Positions 11,487-22,498 of a stretch of DNA of 64,000 nt are shown in pieces. Under the pieces are notes generated by a model. That model worked only from the letters and a program-made list of their open reading frames with translations, had not been told where the DNA came from and searched no databases. The DNA is from Calvatia gigantea (taxonomy: Eukaryota > Basidiomycota > Agaricomycetes > Agaricales > Lycoperdaceae): assembly GCA_025093985.1 (NCBI GenBank), contig JACAAK010000009.1, positions 1-64,000 of the forward strand, read 5' to 3'. The position numbers and the translations under genes were made by a program. Numbering within the stretch: the stretch's first letter is position 1; every line of letters starts with the position of its first letter.

Positions 11487-12336
11487 CTAATCCTCCTTTT
11501 TAGAGCCAGCGCGTTTTTCAGCCTCAGCAATAGACGCAGCATCAGATTTTGGGCCAGGTGTCGCTGGGGGAAAACTGTAAGTTAGACGGATACAGATGGA
11601 TGTGGAAGGACGTACGGCCCATAAGACTGGCAGTAGTAAAAGGCCGCTTGAGATCACCAGTAGCAGGCTTGCCCAACAGGTGAATCGTAACAGGTTTGGC
11701 GTCAAAAAGTCCCTTAACACCCATAAGAGCCTGAACAAAGAGTGGTTGGGTAAACTTGAAGTATCCATGCATGACGGCCATCATGGCAATCCCCATGTAT
11801 GCAGAGCGAAGCTGATGAGACATGAGCATGAGCGGAAAGCAGGAGGGTGGAAGAGACTGACGAGCTTGGAAACTTCCGCAAGGTCGTAGTCGCGAACTGT
11901 GGTAGTGACAAGTTTGCCCGGTTCTTGAGCCTTGTGGCTTGTGAGCAAGGAGCACGAGGACAAATGAATACGCGTACCATTGGGTTTGGAGCTTCAACTG
12001 GGTGTATATTAGCACACGAAACAAAATGGGATTGGGGACACGTACCATATTTGAGCACGGTTTGGTCATTTTTGCGCTTAACCTAGAAAATGGTAAGAAA
12101 CGAGTGAGTGGCAAGCAAAGACGAAGCACAGACCGCCAAAGAGACCCAGTAGTAACAGCCAAGGATGATAACCTGTGCAGCGACGTAGCCGATTCTGACA
12201 TAGTTGAGGATGACGGGATCGTCGAACGCAATCTTGCGCGCCACTACAGAATTAGAAAATGTATTTTGCCTTGAAAGAAGAACGTACGCTGCATGGCGAC
12301 AAGAGAGACAACGAGATTCTGGATAGCCGGGTTCAT
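11487..12336 (-). CDS. PHO88: PHO88/SND3-family ER membrane protein
   Basis: Homologue of yeast Pho88/Snd3, a small ER membrane protein tied to phosphate transport maturation and to SRP-independent targeting of membrane proteins. Short exons join to a product of about 185 residues beginning MNPAIQNLVVSLVAMQ and continuing ARKIAFDDPVILNYVRIGY, a hydrophobic segment (AAQVIILGCYYWVSLAV), KRKNDQTVLKY, TVRDYDLAEVSKL, then RSAYMGIAMMAVMHGYFKF and the family hallmark LFDAKPVTIHLLGKPATGDL before a polar tail ending in AGSKKED and TAG. Intron phases agree throughout. It is transcribed divergently from the SLM1-type gene, with 144 bases between start codons. I see no break. The family call is strong; the function is inferred from yeast. 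Confidence 0.92.
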
Positions 12337-12480
12337 GCTTGGACGTGAGGGGAGCCTGGAGAGGAGAAACGCGTTTGACGTGCCAGCATTTTTCACAGAC
12401 TTTGGACATGTTTGGCAACGGCTTCCGGTGACGTCAAACCGTATATATCTTGTTTTCAGTTCTGTTTCATCTGCTTTGCC
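12337..12480. promoter_or_regulatory. Compact bidirectional promoter
   Basis: The start codons of the PHO88-type gene (-) and the SLM1-type gene (+) are 144 bases apart, so one region must serve both. It contains a perfect CRE/ATF-type palindrome TGACGTCA at 12429-12436, preceded by TTCCGG, and a TATATAT element about 35 bases upstream of the plus-strand ATG. Regulation by a bZIP factor is an inference from the motif alone. Confidence 0.6.
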
Positions 12481-14740
12481 ATGGCCGAGTCTTTGTCTCT
12501 CTCCCGCGCGACGTCGCTCTCCCGCACCAGCAGGAATGGGTCCACTAAATCTCGCTCGCTCATCAAGAAGAATATTGAGATGCAAGATTTGAATCCAGCC
12601 GACCTCCTCATCGAACGGTTTACCGCCTGGAAGATCATCGTCAAGCAGCTCGTGTCTTACTTTGAAGGCGTAGCAGACATCGAGAACAACACTGCCCGTG
12701 AGATGACAAAAATGGCAGGCGTAATCCAGGTCCCCTTCCGCTCAGGTAACCAATTTCTCGGTGAAGGCGGCCTTCAGGTATATACCCGCTCTCTACTTTT
12801 CGTTTCCCCTATCTTATCTTCCACTAGGACGTGTTTTATGGAATTCGCGACAAGACGAGGCAGATTGCAGATCAGCACGCGGACCTCGGGCGCACCGTCG
12901 ACAGCTCTATTGTTCAGCACCTCCAGAAGCTGCTCGCCGAGGTCAAAGCTCATCTCAAGGTCACTGTGTCCGCAATTTTGTCTTATGGATTCTAATGATT
13001 TATTGTAGAATGTCCAAAATGATACAGCCAAACTCGCCGCAAGCGTCGCCAAAGAACGTGAAGTTTCCACGAGGCTCATTGGCGAGCTCGCCAACGATGT
13101 CTCCGCCTTTAGGAACACTCCCATGAATCTCACTGCAAAGATGGACCCGTATGTCTCAACCTCTTTTGCCACTGGCTTCGCTCACTTCCCCCCAGTTACC
13201 TTGCTAACCAGGCCGTCGCGCACCAACTCCAGAAACAGGTGCTCGAAGAGAACCTCCTGCAGAAGTCTATCGTTATGATGCAACAAAACAGCGCTCATTT
13301 TGAAGAGGGCATTGTCCGCGCAATTCAATCAGCCTGGCAAACCTTTGACGAATGGCAGTCTCGCGCCTCGCTCGCTAACCAGGAGGTCTATCGTTCTCTC
13401 TCAGCTCACCTAGCTGCTCTCCCTGCGGATCGCGAATGGATTTCCTTTGCTGCCCGCTCAGATCACCTCCTCGATCCAGAAACACCCCTCCGCGACCCCG
13501 CCAACATCCAGTATCCCCTCAAAGAAGATCCCAGTGTCTTCCCTGTTCATACTGGTTACCTCGAGCGCAAGCGAAGGTTTACCCGTGCCTACCAAGAGTC
13601 CTACTTCATTCTCACACCCGCCGGCTTCCTTCACGCATTCAATAACTCTGATCCTTCCCATCCCTCTGGACACGGCCTCACCCCAACATTCTCCCTCTTC
13701 CTCCCTGTTTGCACTCTCGGCCCTCCCTCCGCTCCAAATTCGAAGAGTCACAAGTTCCACATTGAAGGGAGGAAGGATGGCACAGGTACCACCAAGACTG
13801 GTAGTCTTCGTGGGTTCCTTGGCGGCGATAATTCGATGGCTTGGACATTCCGTGCTCGCAGCCGAGAGGATATGATGGAATGGTGGAACGACACCCGCAT
13901 GCTCTGTGCCCGTTATCTCATTGCTAGCGAACAAGTCGAGCGCAACGGTCCCGTTGAGGCTGCCGTTCGCTCCGCCGGGTACATCAGTACTGAAGAAGAG
14001 GAAGAGGGCAGTAGCGTTGAGGAAGATGCAGATGAAAGTCACCAAGAGCCTGGCCAGGACACAGGGCTGCCTATGTATGAGAAAGGTTACCAGAAAGTTG
14101 GTCCTTACGGTTACGTGGTGAGTCTCGCGAATGCTCCCTTGCCACTTTGCTCATCTTCGAGGTCGTAAAGAAACGTGATTCAGGTTACGAAGGACCCAAC
14201 CAGCATCACACTATTCGTAGGCAAGAGAAAGCACCGGAAGGTCGCACTCCGCACGCCTACTACGATGAACATGGCGATGGTGCCGTCATCGATCAACCTC
14301 AACCCGCAGATGTGGTGTCATCAACGTACAACCAACAATCCACGTACATTCAGGGAGCTGGTTACATCCCAGAGGATCTCAGAAGGGGCAGTTACATTGG
14401 ACATGATACGCAGGATTCTCACTACGCTCAACCCCTTCGCAGCCCCCGACAAACTTACGACGCTCCTCAAACTCGAACTTTCGGCTCTCCCCCCGGCCTT
14501 CACGGTACCACCAGTCCCCGTGGTTCAGATGGGAGCCCCACCCATAGCCCCCGTCAAATCCCACCTTATTCTCATCAAGATCCGCCGAACCCTCGTGAAG
14601 GAACCCCAAGTCCTGCTGGAGCTGCTTCACCTCAACAGCCCTTCGGCCATCCTAATGCCGCTTCTCATGAGCGCCATGCACCCGTTGGGACGGATAACTC
14701 TCAGCCCACGCTGCTCGAGACTTCAGACAACCAGCAGTGA
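12481..14740 (+). CDS. SLM1: SLM1/2-type F-BAR and PH domain protein
   Basis: Homologue of yeast Slm1/Slm2, PI(4,5)P2-binding plasma-membrane (eisosome-associated) effectors of TORC2. Five exons (12481-12777, 12828-12959, 13009-13148, 13196-14117, 14171-14740) join in phase to about 686 residues. Residues about 20-290 form the helical F-BAR-like region, with LIERFTAWKIIVKQLVSYFEG near the start and QSAWQTFDEWQSRASLANQE near its end. A PH domain occupies about 305-425, beginning VHTGYLERKRRFTRAYQES and ending FRARSREDMMEWW. An acidic stretch (STEEEEEGSSVEED) follows, then a long disordered Ser/Pro/Gln/His-rich tail. The last intron uses acceptor GTAAAG so that KRDSGYEGPN stays in frame. It shares a promoter with the PHO88-type gene. 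The first ATG in the proper context is used. Confidence 0.92.
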
Positions 14741-17700
14741 AAACCTCTATCCCTTAAGGCCTACCGCGCTGCTCTAGAGTGTCTATACATCCACTATCAT
14801 TATCAATATTCTATTCCTTGTTGTAGAAAATCTGCGTATCACATGTAGCTTTATGGGCAGTGGACGGATCTCATGCTTCCCACCACCCACTTTTCTTCCT
14901 ACACTTTAATTTTCTTGCTACTATTACTACCTTGTACTTGTGCCGCCCCGTTGTCAGTTTGTAATTGCACAATTAATCCCGACTAAAGAAACCTTCGTCG
15001 TGAGTCTTCCTTCTCCATTCATCCGAGAACCACCAAGTTTCAAAATCTTCTTTACCTTCATTAAGTGGCCTTCCATGCTTAAACGGAAAATACACTACTC
15101 CTTATTTCTGTTGCACAAGAAATCCGACAGTAGGATATCAGAGATATTGTGCGAGCTCTAAAATAAGTTACGAAAGGGCTGCAAGAAAAGAACCACGGGA
15201 GGCGTGGCAGAATCTGAGACTCTAAGTTAGATCAAAGCAAGTATGTTCCGCGTAACGCGCAGTTTCAATGAAGTTGGCTAGAAGAACACAGAAGAGAAGA
15301 AACGTGGCTGAGCCAGAAGCGCAAACCATGCCTCGTGCTAACAGTAGCGCCCATGCCAGTGATACTCGACAGTTCGACCCAGCGCATAGGAGGAGACATA
15401 CCACATAATCAGACCTCGTTATGGAGGACGAAAATAGCTATGTACCGTCCCCGAGATGAAACAAATTGGATTGCAAATGAAAAGGTCCGCTAATGACCTG
15501 AAATAAGGACAGTCCCCGAAATGAGAGCTGAAGAGTTCGCGTTGTAGTTTTGCCGAACTTATGGACCCAGTATTTTTAGTATTGGCCCCAAATCATACAC
15601 TTACGCACTGACGTCCAAAGGAGAACCCTGTACAAGTAACGTGGACACTCCGATCCCCCAGGTGTTTGGTGGGAGAACAGCAAACACGAGGCCAACGGCC
15701 TCGTGGCCGGGGTTACCTACGTGCGCATAGACCATTGGGGACGCAGAACCATATTGTACTGGCAGGTATAGGAGAGAGAAGCGAGATGAAACCCATTCAG
15801 TAAAAATTCAGAACATCTGCGAATGCCGCCGCTTCAGAATGGACTCTCCCCCGGTGTGTGCTACTGCTATTCTTGTCTCCGGTGTTGGTTAGCAACGTCC
15901 AGTGCACAGAGCACATTCAGTGTTACGTTGACAAGCCAGCATAGTACCCTTACCTGGCCTGGGGCTTAAAATCTGACATCCTTGACAAGTGACGAGTCGA
16001 CGAGCACTCAGTACTCAATCGTGAAATGATTTTGTACACAGTGACCGAAATAAGGGAGGGCTCTCCGGCTTGTCCCGCGGCGGATACCAAGCTACCGGTA
16101 AGGGTCATAAGATTTTATTTGAAGGTTAAGCTGGTTGGTGCCGACATACTGTCCCCGTTACTGCTGTTCACTCATTGCGACAGCTGTCAACACATACACA
16201 GAGTTTATACAATATACCAGCGCCGGCTAAGTATGAAATGTCAGGCGTTCGGGGGAGATGAGTAGAGAAGAAAATAGACCTATCTACATACAGCAATAAA
16301 CCCACAATAAGGTCTTCAATCTTTGGGGCATTTTGCCGTCATTACTTAATCCCGCCACCCACAACCTCGAAGAGGCTCTCAACGATCATCATTCTGGGGT
16401 GGAAGGTAAGCTCACTACTTCTCATCGTCATTAATGTGAGGCTTCGGCTCTTATACGTCCCATGGATATGCCCTCTGCCCAGCTTCGAAGACGCATCCGC
16501 TCTCACCTTGTCGGTGTTTCTTACTGAAACCACATGGGAATTGTGTACGCAAACAATAAGTAGGCAAGGAGGATCGAATCTTCATTTTAATTTCGGGTAT
16601 TTAGTCAATCGGGTTGAGAAGTGATCGCGAGCGTTCTTCCCCAAAACCATGATCCCCTGGAGATCCCAGATGTGGACGATGGAGCGGTGTGATTTTGAGT
16701 CATTGACGATACTAATAGCAGTACAACACCCTGAGTGAGGGACTTGCCAAGGATCGGTCATGGATCTGGGAACCCTTTCGCTTTGGCAGGAAGGGACGCG
16801 GTAGCAGAAAATGGAGAGGTTATCTCGGATGGCTGTTGGTTGTCCTGGCGGGAGGAGGGTCGTTGAATTTTCCTCGGCTTCAGAGATCGCTCTCAGAAAA
16901 CTTATCTCAAGAAAGTACTTTCTGCCACCGCTTTCGCACTTGGTTGGAGGACGGGAATGAAAGTCATTGAAGTCTTATGTACCCAGCTTTTCCTCTCCTT
17001 CACTCCCGACGAAAATAAAAAGGACCTGTCAATTTTTTGTGGCATATGACAAACTATGATTCGGAAGTATCCTCACCAAAATGTGTGTCGTAGTATCTCT
17101 GGCCCCTAGCAGACCCAGGCCGTAACAGCAGGCAGCCCGCAGGTACCAGGGGAGATGGGTTTTCCAATTTTATCTTTCATGGGCCCCGCGCATCCTAGCT
17201 CAAAAGCTCAAAATGGTGGGCTGGCGTTATTGACTTTACCCCAATGTTATTGCCGACTGTCCAGTTTCCCAAAGAATTGTATCGGGTGTATTCCGCAGCA
17301 ATTTTTGGGCCACGAAGCAAGTGTTTCTGTAGATCGTGCAACAGTTGTGGGATATCTAACACGGGATGGCCGAACCCAAATTGCGACAACGTCCTGGGCT
17401 GGGACCCTGATTAGCACAGCATTTGGCTGTCTTTCACGTTTCCTTCCAAAGTATAAACCCACTTATGGTTCTCAAGGGCCAGCTGTCACTCTACAAGAGG
17501 ATCATGTAAGCCGTAGAACCGAGGAAGACTTTATCTATCGTGCAGCAGATAACCGTTGATCACTGCATATATTTGGAACAACAAACGAAGGATATGTAGT
17601 CGAATTGGTGATAAGAAGTCTCTGAAGGATATCCGGAAGAGCCGTCGGAACTTCGACCTACAGTTCTTCGTGGTTCCCTTCAGTGGACGTAATATCACCT

Positions 17701-20399
17701 GGATAATTGGTTGCAGACTGACTCGCCCGAAATCCCGAAGGAAATGGCGTTGAAATCTCAGCGCCAAGCCTTCAATTTCTGGACAAATACTAACATTCCC
17801 ATTATACAGACAAGCTGTTTCCTAGAGTACTTCTCTCACAAACATCCATTTTTGTGACGGTACTAAACACAATCAAAGAAATGTATAGGTTATCTCATTG
17901 GTTATCTCATTGTCTTGTCGTTGTCATTGGGATGATCCACACTTGGTGCTTACGAGGAACCTGATTCGTTTTCAATGAGATGTCTGTTTAAATGGTGACT
18001 CAGAACCTTTCGCACTTTCAATCTCTCAAGAACAACATGTGGCTATCAAGTCCCGTTTTGGATAAGCTAAGAGCAGTATCGCGCCTTTACGTCCAGATGC
18101 CGTGATGATGACTTGTTACACGAAACTCTGGACCCCATTCTGGAGCTCTGTTGATGTACGCTAGGTGTCAGCACTATCTTCTTATGAAATAATATCTCGA
18201 TGAATTGTTGTTGAGTCGCTAAGACCGAAATGGAGAGGAACGCTCGAGAGTGTATGACTCCGTACAGCTTCACACCTTTTAGCATTTGTCTTTGTGGCGG
18301 ACCTGTCATTGAGGGCACTAGTGCCTCAGATCTTGTTCGTGAAACCTGTCGCAAGGGAGCGGCGCTTACATTAGCCTACCAACGGGTTCAACAGATAGAC
18401 AAGAGCATTCAAACCTATTGTAATGTCAACTAACGTACAGCGCACCCCCTGACAGCAGATGCCTTGCATTCTGGGGTTTAACTTGACTTGAATAGCGCAT
18501 TCACCCTATTTCGGCTAGCTACTGGTGCATCGCTCGATAATAGGCAGAAACGATGGGTTAGAGGAGACCGGTTGACGGACGGACGTTGTGGGAACCAATC
18601 ATGCCGGACACAAAGAATTTGAGACCCTGTTTCGGCGTCTATGATTAATAAGTTCCAATGTTCATATGCCCAGGCCGGCCGCGATGAGATCAAGGCGATA
18701 ACGGAGAACTTGTTGAGAACAATGAGAGCGCTTCCGCCACGGACCCGAGCTGACAAGTAGCAAGAGGGAACTGCCCGAAAAGCACTTGGCCAAGCGTGGA
18801 GAAACAATGAATTTTGGCTCTTTTGAATTCGTCGCTATTCAGTACCATGAACAAGGAATATCTGAACACATGCCGGGAGCAAAGTCACCGTCTAACCACC
18901 CTGATTCTTGGAAAATGTCTTTTCGGACCGGTTGAGAGGTGGAAGGAGTGATGCACCTACTCAGTTATTGGAGAGGACTAGTGTTGCCTGCCCCGCCCAA
19001 GCTTGAATTGGGTTAATTATCGATGTGGGATTCAAGGGGTTCGAAGTGTTGGAATTCACTGATTCAAAATTCGTAAGAATAACAGAACCGAGGTGATAGA
19101 TAGGAAAAAAAAGAGAGATCACTCCAGCGCGCCAGAAAATTCCACGAAATCCGAGTATCCGGCGTGTGGAACGAGAGGAAGCCTGAGGAAGCTGGAACTT
19201 GGGGCGTCTGGTGATGTGATGTGGTAAGGGTTCAGGAATTTCTCAATGGAGAAATGATCGCCGCAGTTAGGTTAGATGTAAGTTGTAGGGCCATTGAAAA
19301 GCTCAAGAGGCCAGTGAGATTGATACATTATGCGCTGTTACAAAGACATTGTCCAGGTTGAGAAGGCCTTGTATTTGAAATTTGGGAATATATGTAAAAC
19401 AAAACAGATCAGAGGAACGATGTTGACTGCGGCAAACTCCGAACTGCCGGTCTGATGGGTCCTCGCGACAATTTTGGCCTCCCGATGGAGAACCCGGTGA
19501 GACTGGGAATGTTCTTTGGGAACATAGAACGTGCAACCGTGAACAAAAATGGGTCGAAAGTCCCTCTGTTTATTCTTGTGTAACTCAGTCCTGGGCGCTG
19601 GGCTGACGGTCCAGAGCAGAAGATGCGGGGTTTCCGAGGATATTGTAATTGAGTTAGCTAAACTCTCCCAATGACCAACTTCTTTACTAGAGGGGACGTC
19701 CTGGAAGAACGGTCCGATAAGATTAGCAAAGACAACACACACCTTATCGGTCACTTGATTGAATGTGCAGCATCGAGACCCAGTGATCATTCCACATTAA
19801 ACTGGGACTTCTAGCTTACGGTTGAGATTCTAGGAAGGTTATGAGGGATACTGAGGCAAGAAGAGGAATCTAGTTTGCACGAGTTTGCGCCCACAAGTTG
19901 GTTGGAATGGGGTGACGAGAGACAAGAAGTAGTTCATAGATGACGAGAGAGGTCAGGTGCGAAAGGGTTCAGATGGCAGCTTCCACTTCTAGACATGTCC
20001 GGAGAGATCTCATCGCGATCAGGGTTCACCTGTTGTGGGACAGTATTCGGTCGCAGTGGGCGTGAAGAAGACAAGCTACCCTTTCCAGGCTTGCGGGTCG
20101 CCTCGTGTTTATAGACCCAGATGCCATTTCTACCAGTTTCTACCACGCCCTTGTTTTCCCTCCCTCTGCCAAACGCCCAGCGCTCGCTTCGGTCCTTTGC
20201 ACCTCTCTTTTGTCAATCGCGATACCTGCCCCTTTGCTCTCCCTTGGATTAACCGTAATTGCCTTCACTATGCCTGCGGATAGAACGAGAGGATCGAGGA
20301 GGATGGAATCAGATGGTGAGATAAGATTCACACAACATCGAACACGAGTTGATCGACTTACAACCGAGTGTCTCAATAGGTCAGCAGTTGGTGTGGACC
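14741..20399. other. 5.7 kb gene-poor stretch
   Basis: No family or coherent exon chain was recognised on either strand. The longest open frames (17155-17559 plus, 19338-19790 minus) lack splice support and recognisable motifs. A 12-14-base direct repeat, GGTTATCTCATT twice, sits at about 17888-17914. The last 300-400 bases presumably contain the promoter and 5' leader of the HMG-box gene. It could hold decayed genes that I cannot see by eye. Confidence 0.45.
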
Positions 20400-21717
20400 A
20401 TGCCTGTTGAGCCCATTGATTCGTCTGGCGTCTCGTTTGCTACAAACATCACCCCGGTCACATTCAATGATGGCCCTCCTCCGCTCGTGGACCCACCGTC
20501 AACGGAAATAATTCTATTCCCCCCCACCGAGGAAAATGTGCCGGCACCTCGCCGTTCCACTCATTCTAAGAAGAAGCCAGAGAATCATATTCCTCGCCCT
20601 CCCAATGCTTTCATCCTCTTCCGTTCGTCCTTTATCAAGAGCCAGCACGTTTCTACCGAGGTTGAGACCAACCACTCAACGCTCTCCAAGATAATTGGCC
20701 TCACCTGGCAAAACTTGCCAGAGAAGGAACGACAAGTTTGGCACGCGAAGGCAAAGGCGGCACTAGAGGAGCACAAGCGCAAGTTCCCACAATATGCTTT
20801 CCGACCCACTCAGACTAAGAAAGGAGGGGGGACATTGGAGAAACGGAAGGTGCGGGAGGTAGAGCCGAAGGATATGAAACGTTGCGCGAAGATAGCGGAG
20901 TTGCTAGCGGCGGGATTGAAAGGCCAAGATTTGGAGACAGCGATGGCAGAGTTCGATAAGCACCACGTTCCGCAAGTCATCACACGCTTTGAGGCACCTA
21001 TTACTGCCAAGGCTTATCGCCGCTCATCTTCCGCCCCAATTCCTGACACCGAGAATTCAAGGTCGAGCCAGTCCTTCTTCTCTACTGTTACTACGCTGAA
21101 GAAAGTGCGCGCCTCGAGCACCCGCCCAACCCGCTGCCCGACGCCTGAGGTGACTGCCAGTAATATAGAGCCAATCCCGCTGAAGCAAGAGCCATCATTT
21201 GTAAGTCCGCAATATTCCCATCTCGGAGCCTCTCGGCTCACGTTATGAATAGGACTTCAGTTCTTTCTCTTTCGATCAGGCTGCCTCTCCACTTCAGACT
21301 TATAGCTGCGACCCTCTCTCCGATGTCGTCCCACTTTCGCCCGCCGACTCGGTCGCTTCAGGCCAAGACATGTATCCTCTACCCTTGAATGTTGATACCT
21401 CCAGTTTCCTAGATGACTGGAATCAGTGCCCGACACCGATTACGCCACAGACACCTCATTTCTTGGAGACTCCTTCGCCGCCGCCGTCCTTCGCGGCACC
21501 ATTCGGTTCCTTCCCCCTGCCCATGGAGAAGGACTTGCCTGACTTCTCCTCCACTTTTCCCACCTACCAACAATGTGGTCTCGATATGGGTCTTCCAGGA
21601 GAACCCTACATCAGCAATCCGACCACTTACGCCGCTTTCCCTCAACAACCCGACCCATCACTTGGTCTAGATTTCTCGGCTTTCATAAATACCACACTCC
21701 ACCCTTACCCACTTTAA
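20400..21717 (+). CDS. HMG-box transcription factor (MATA/Rox1-like)
   Basis: Two exons (20400-21200, 21253-21717) join in phase 0 to 421 residues. An HMG box of the fungal mating-type/Rox1 class spans about residues 62-135, with IPRPPNAFILFRSSFIK at its start, then LSKIIGLTWQNLPEKER and VWHAKAKAALEEHKRKFP. This class binds the DNA minor groove. The region before the box is Pro-rich with a basic KSKKKPE-like patch, and the C-terminal half is Ser/Pro/Thr-rich and acidic in places, compatible with an activation domain. The start MPVEPIDSSG is preferred over an in-frame ATG 51 bases upstream because of protein character. No pheromone, receptor or homeodomain gene lies nearby, so this is not evidence of a mating locus. 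The target genes are unknown. Confidence 0.9.
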
Positions 21718-21861
21718 TCTTTTGATGCAGGTGAGCGAATACCTGCTTTGTTCTGATTGTTTATGTTGTATCATATTGCATTCTCTGAGGTTTGCTTTAT
21801 CCCGTGTATCATACTGTTGCTTCGCTTTGTGCTTGTGCTCCGCTCCCTGGCTGTTTGGTCC

Positions 21862-21891
21862 CCCCTCTCCTCTCCTCTCCTCTCCTCTCCT
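21862..21891 (+). repeat. CCTCT microsatellite, about six units
   Basis: Six near-perfect CCTCT units follow the HMG-box gene in its 3' flank. It is a pyrimidine-only tract of about 30 bases. Confidence 0.85.
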
Positions 21892-22463
21892 TTGCCCTAT
21901 TGCATGACTCTAGCAGTCATGCCGGACCCATTTGTGTGTTATTTTATTACTACGCCCTACGTCTCATTTATTAATTATATGCCGAGTACAACGTCATGTC
22001 TATATCCGCGTTGTTTGTAGGCTTTCGTTCCAGCAGGAATAAATATATCGTGACAGTAAATTCACGATATTTTCTCATCACATCTTCCTGTCATATACCC
22101 TTGGACCCAGGTTGGGCCCCTCAATCGAAGTTACTGGTGTTAGTAATCCCTACATGCTTGACTGTTTGGAGCCAGTCGTTCCCATATCTAAATCCGTCAC
22201 TGGGCAAAGAGTGGTCGGCATCGATAGCTGACCATGTGTTTCAAGTTTTACATACACCTTCGAATAGGCTTGTCGCAGTCACATGCGCACACACATGGAC
22301 GAATATGGGAAAGACTGACAGTACTTTGTTTCAACGGGGTTATCCGGCCGCATGTTTCTCAGTATTTTCAGCAATTACGGAAGCCATTCAGAAATAGCGG
22401 ACAGATACAGCTTAGTCAATGAAATCGGAAGAAAGCTTCCCGAGAATCTGATTGGTGCGATTA

Positions 22464-22498
22464 TAGGCTCCATGGTCAATGACCGGTCATTGAGCCTA
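22464..22498. repeat. Interrupted palindrome
   Basis: An 18-base perfect palindrome (TCAATGACC/GGTCATTGA) is flanked by TAGGCT on the left and AGCCTA on the right, so the outer arms also pair around a small bulge. It lies far from any recognised gene. Confidence 0.7.

Noticed and set aside
17155..17559. 134-residue plus-strand open frame
   Set aside because: It has no family motif, no splice partner and no coherent hydrophobic or charged pattern, and opposite-strand frames of similar length overlap it.
19338..19790. 150-residue minus-strand open frame
   Set aside because: The length alone is not convincing. No motif or neighbouring exon supports it, and the second frame over the same bases is equally open.
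20400..21717. Mating-type locus
   Set aside because: The HMG box is of the fungal class, but no homeodomain, pheromone or receptor gene lies nearby. HMG factors of this type are common outside mating loci.
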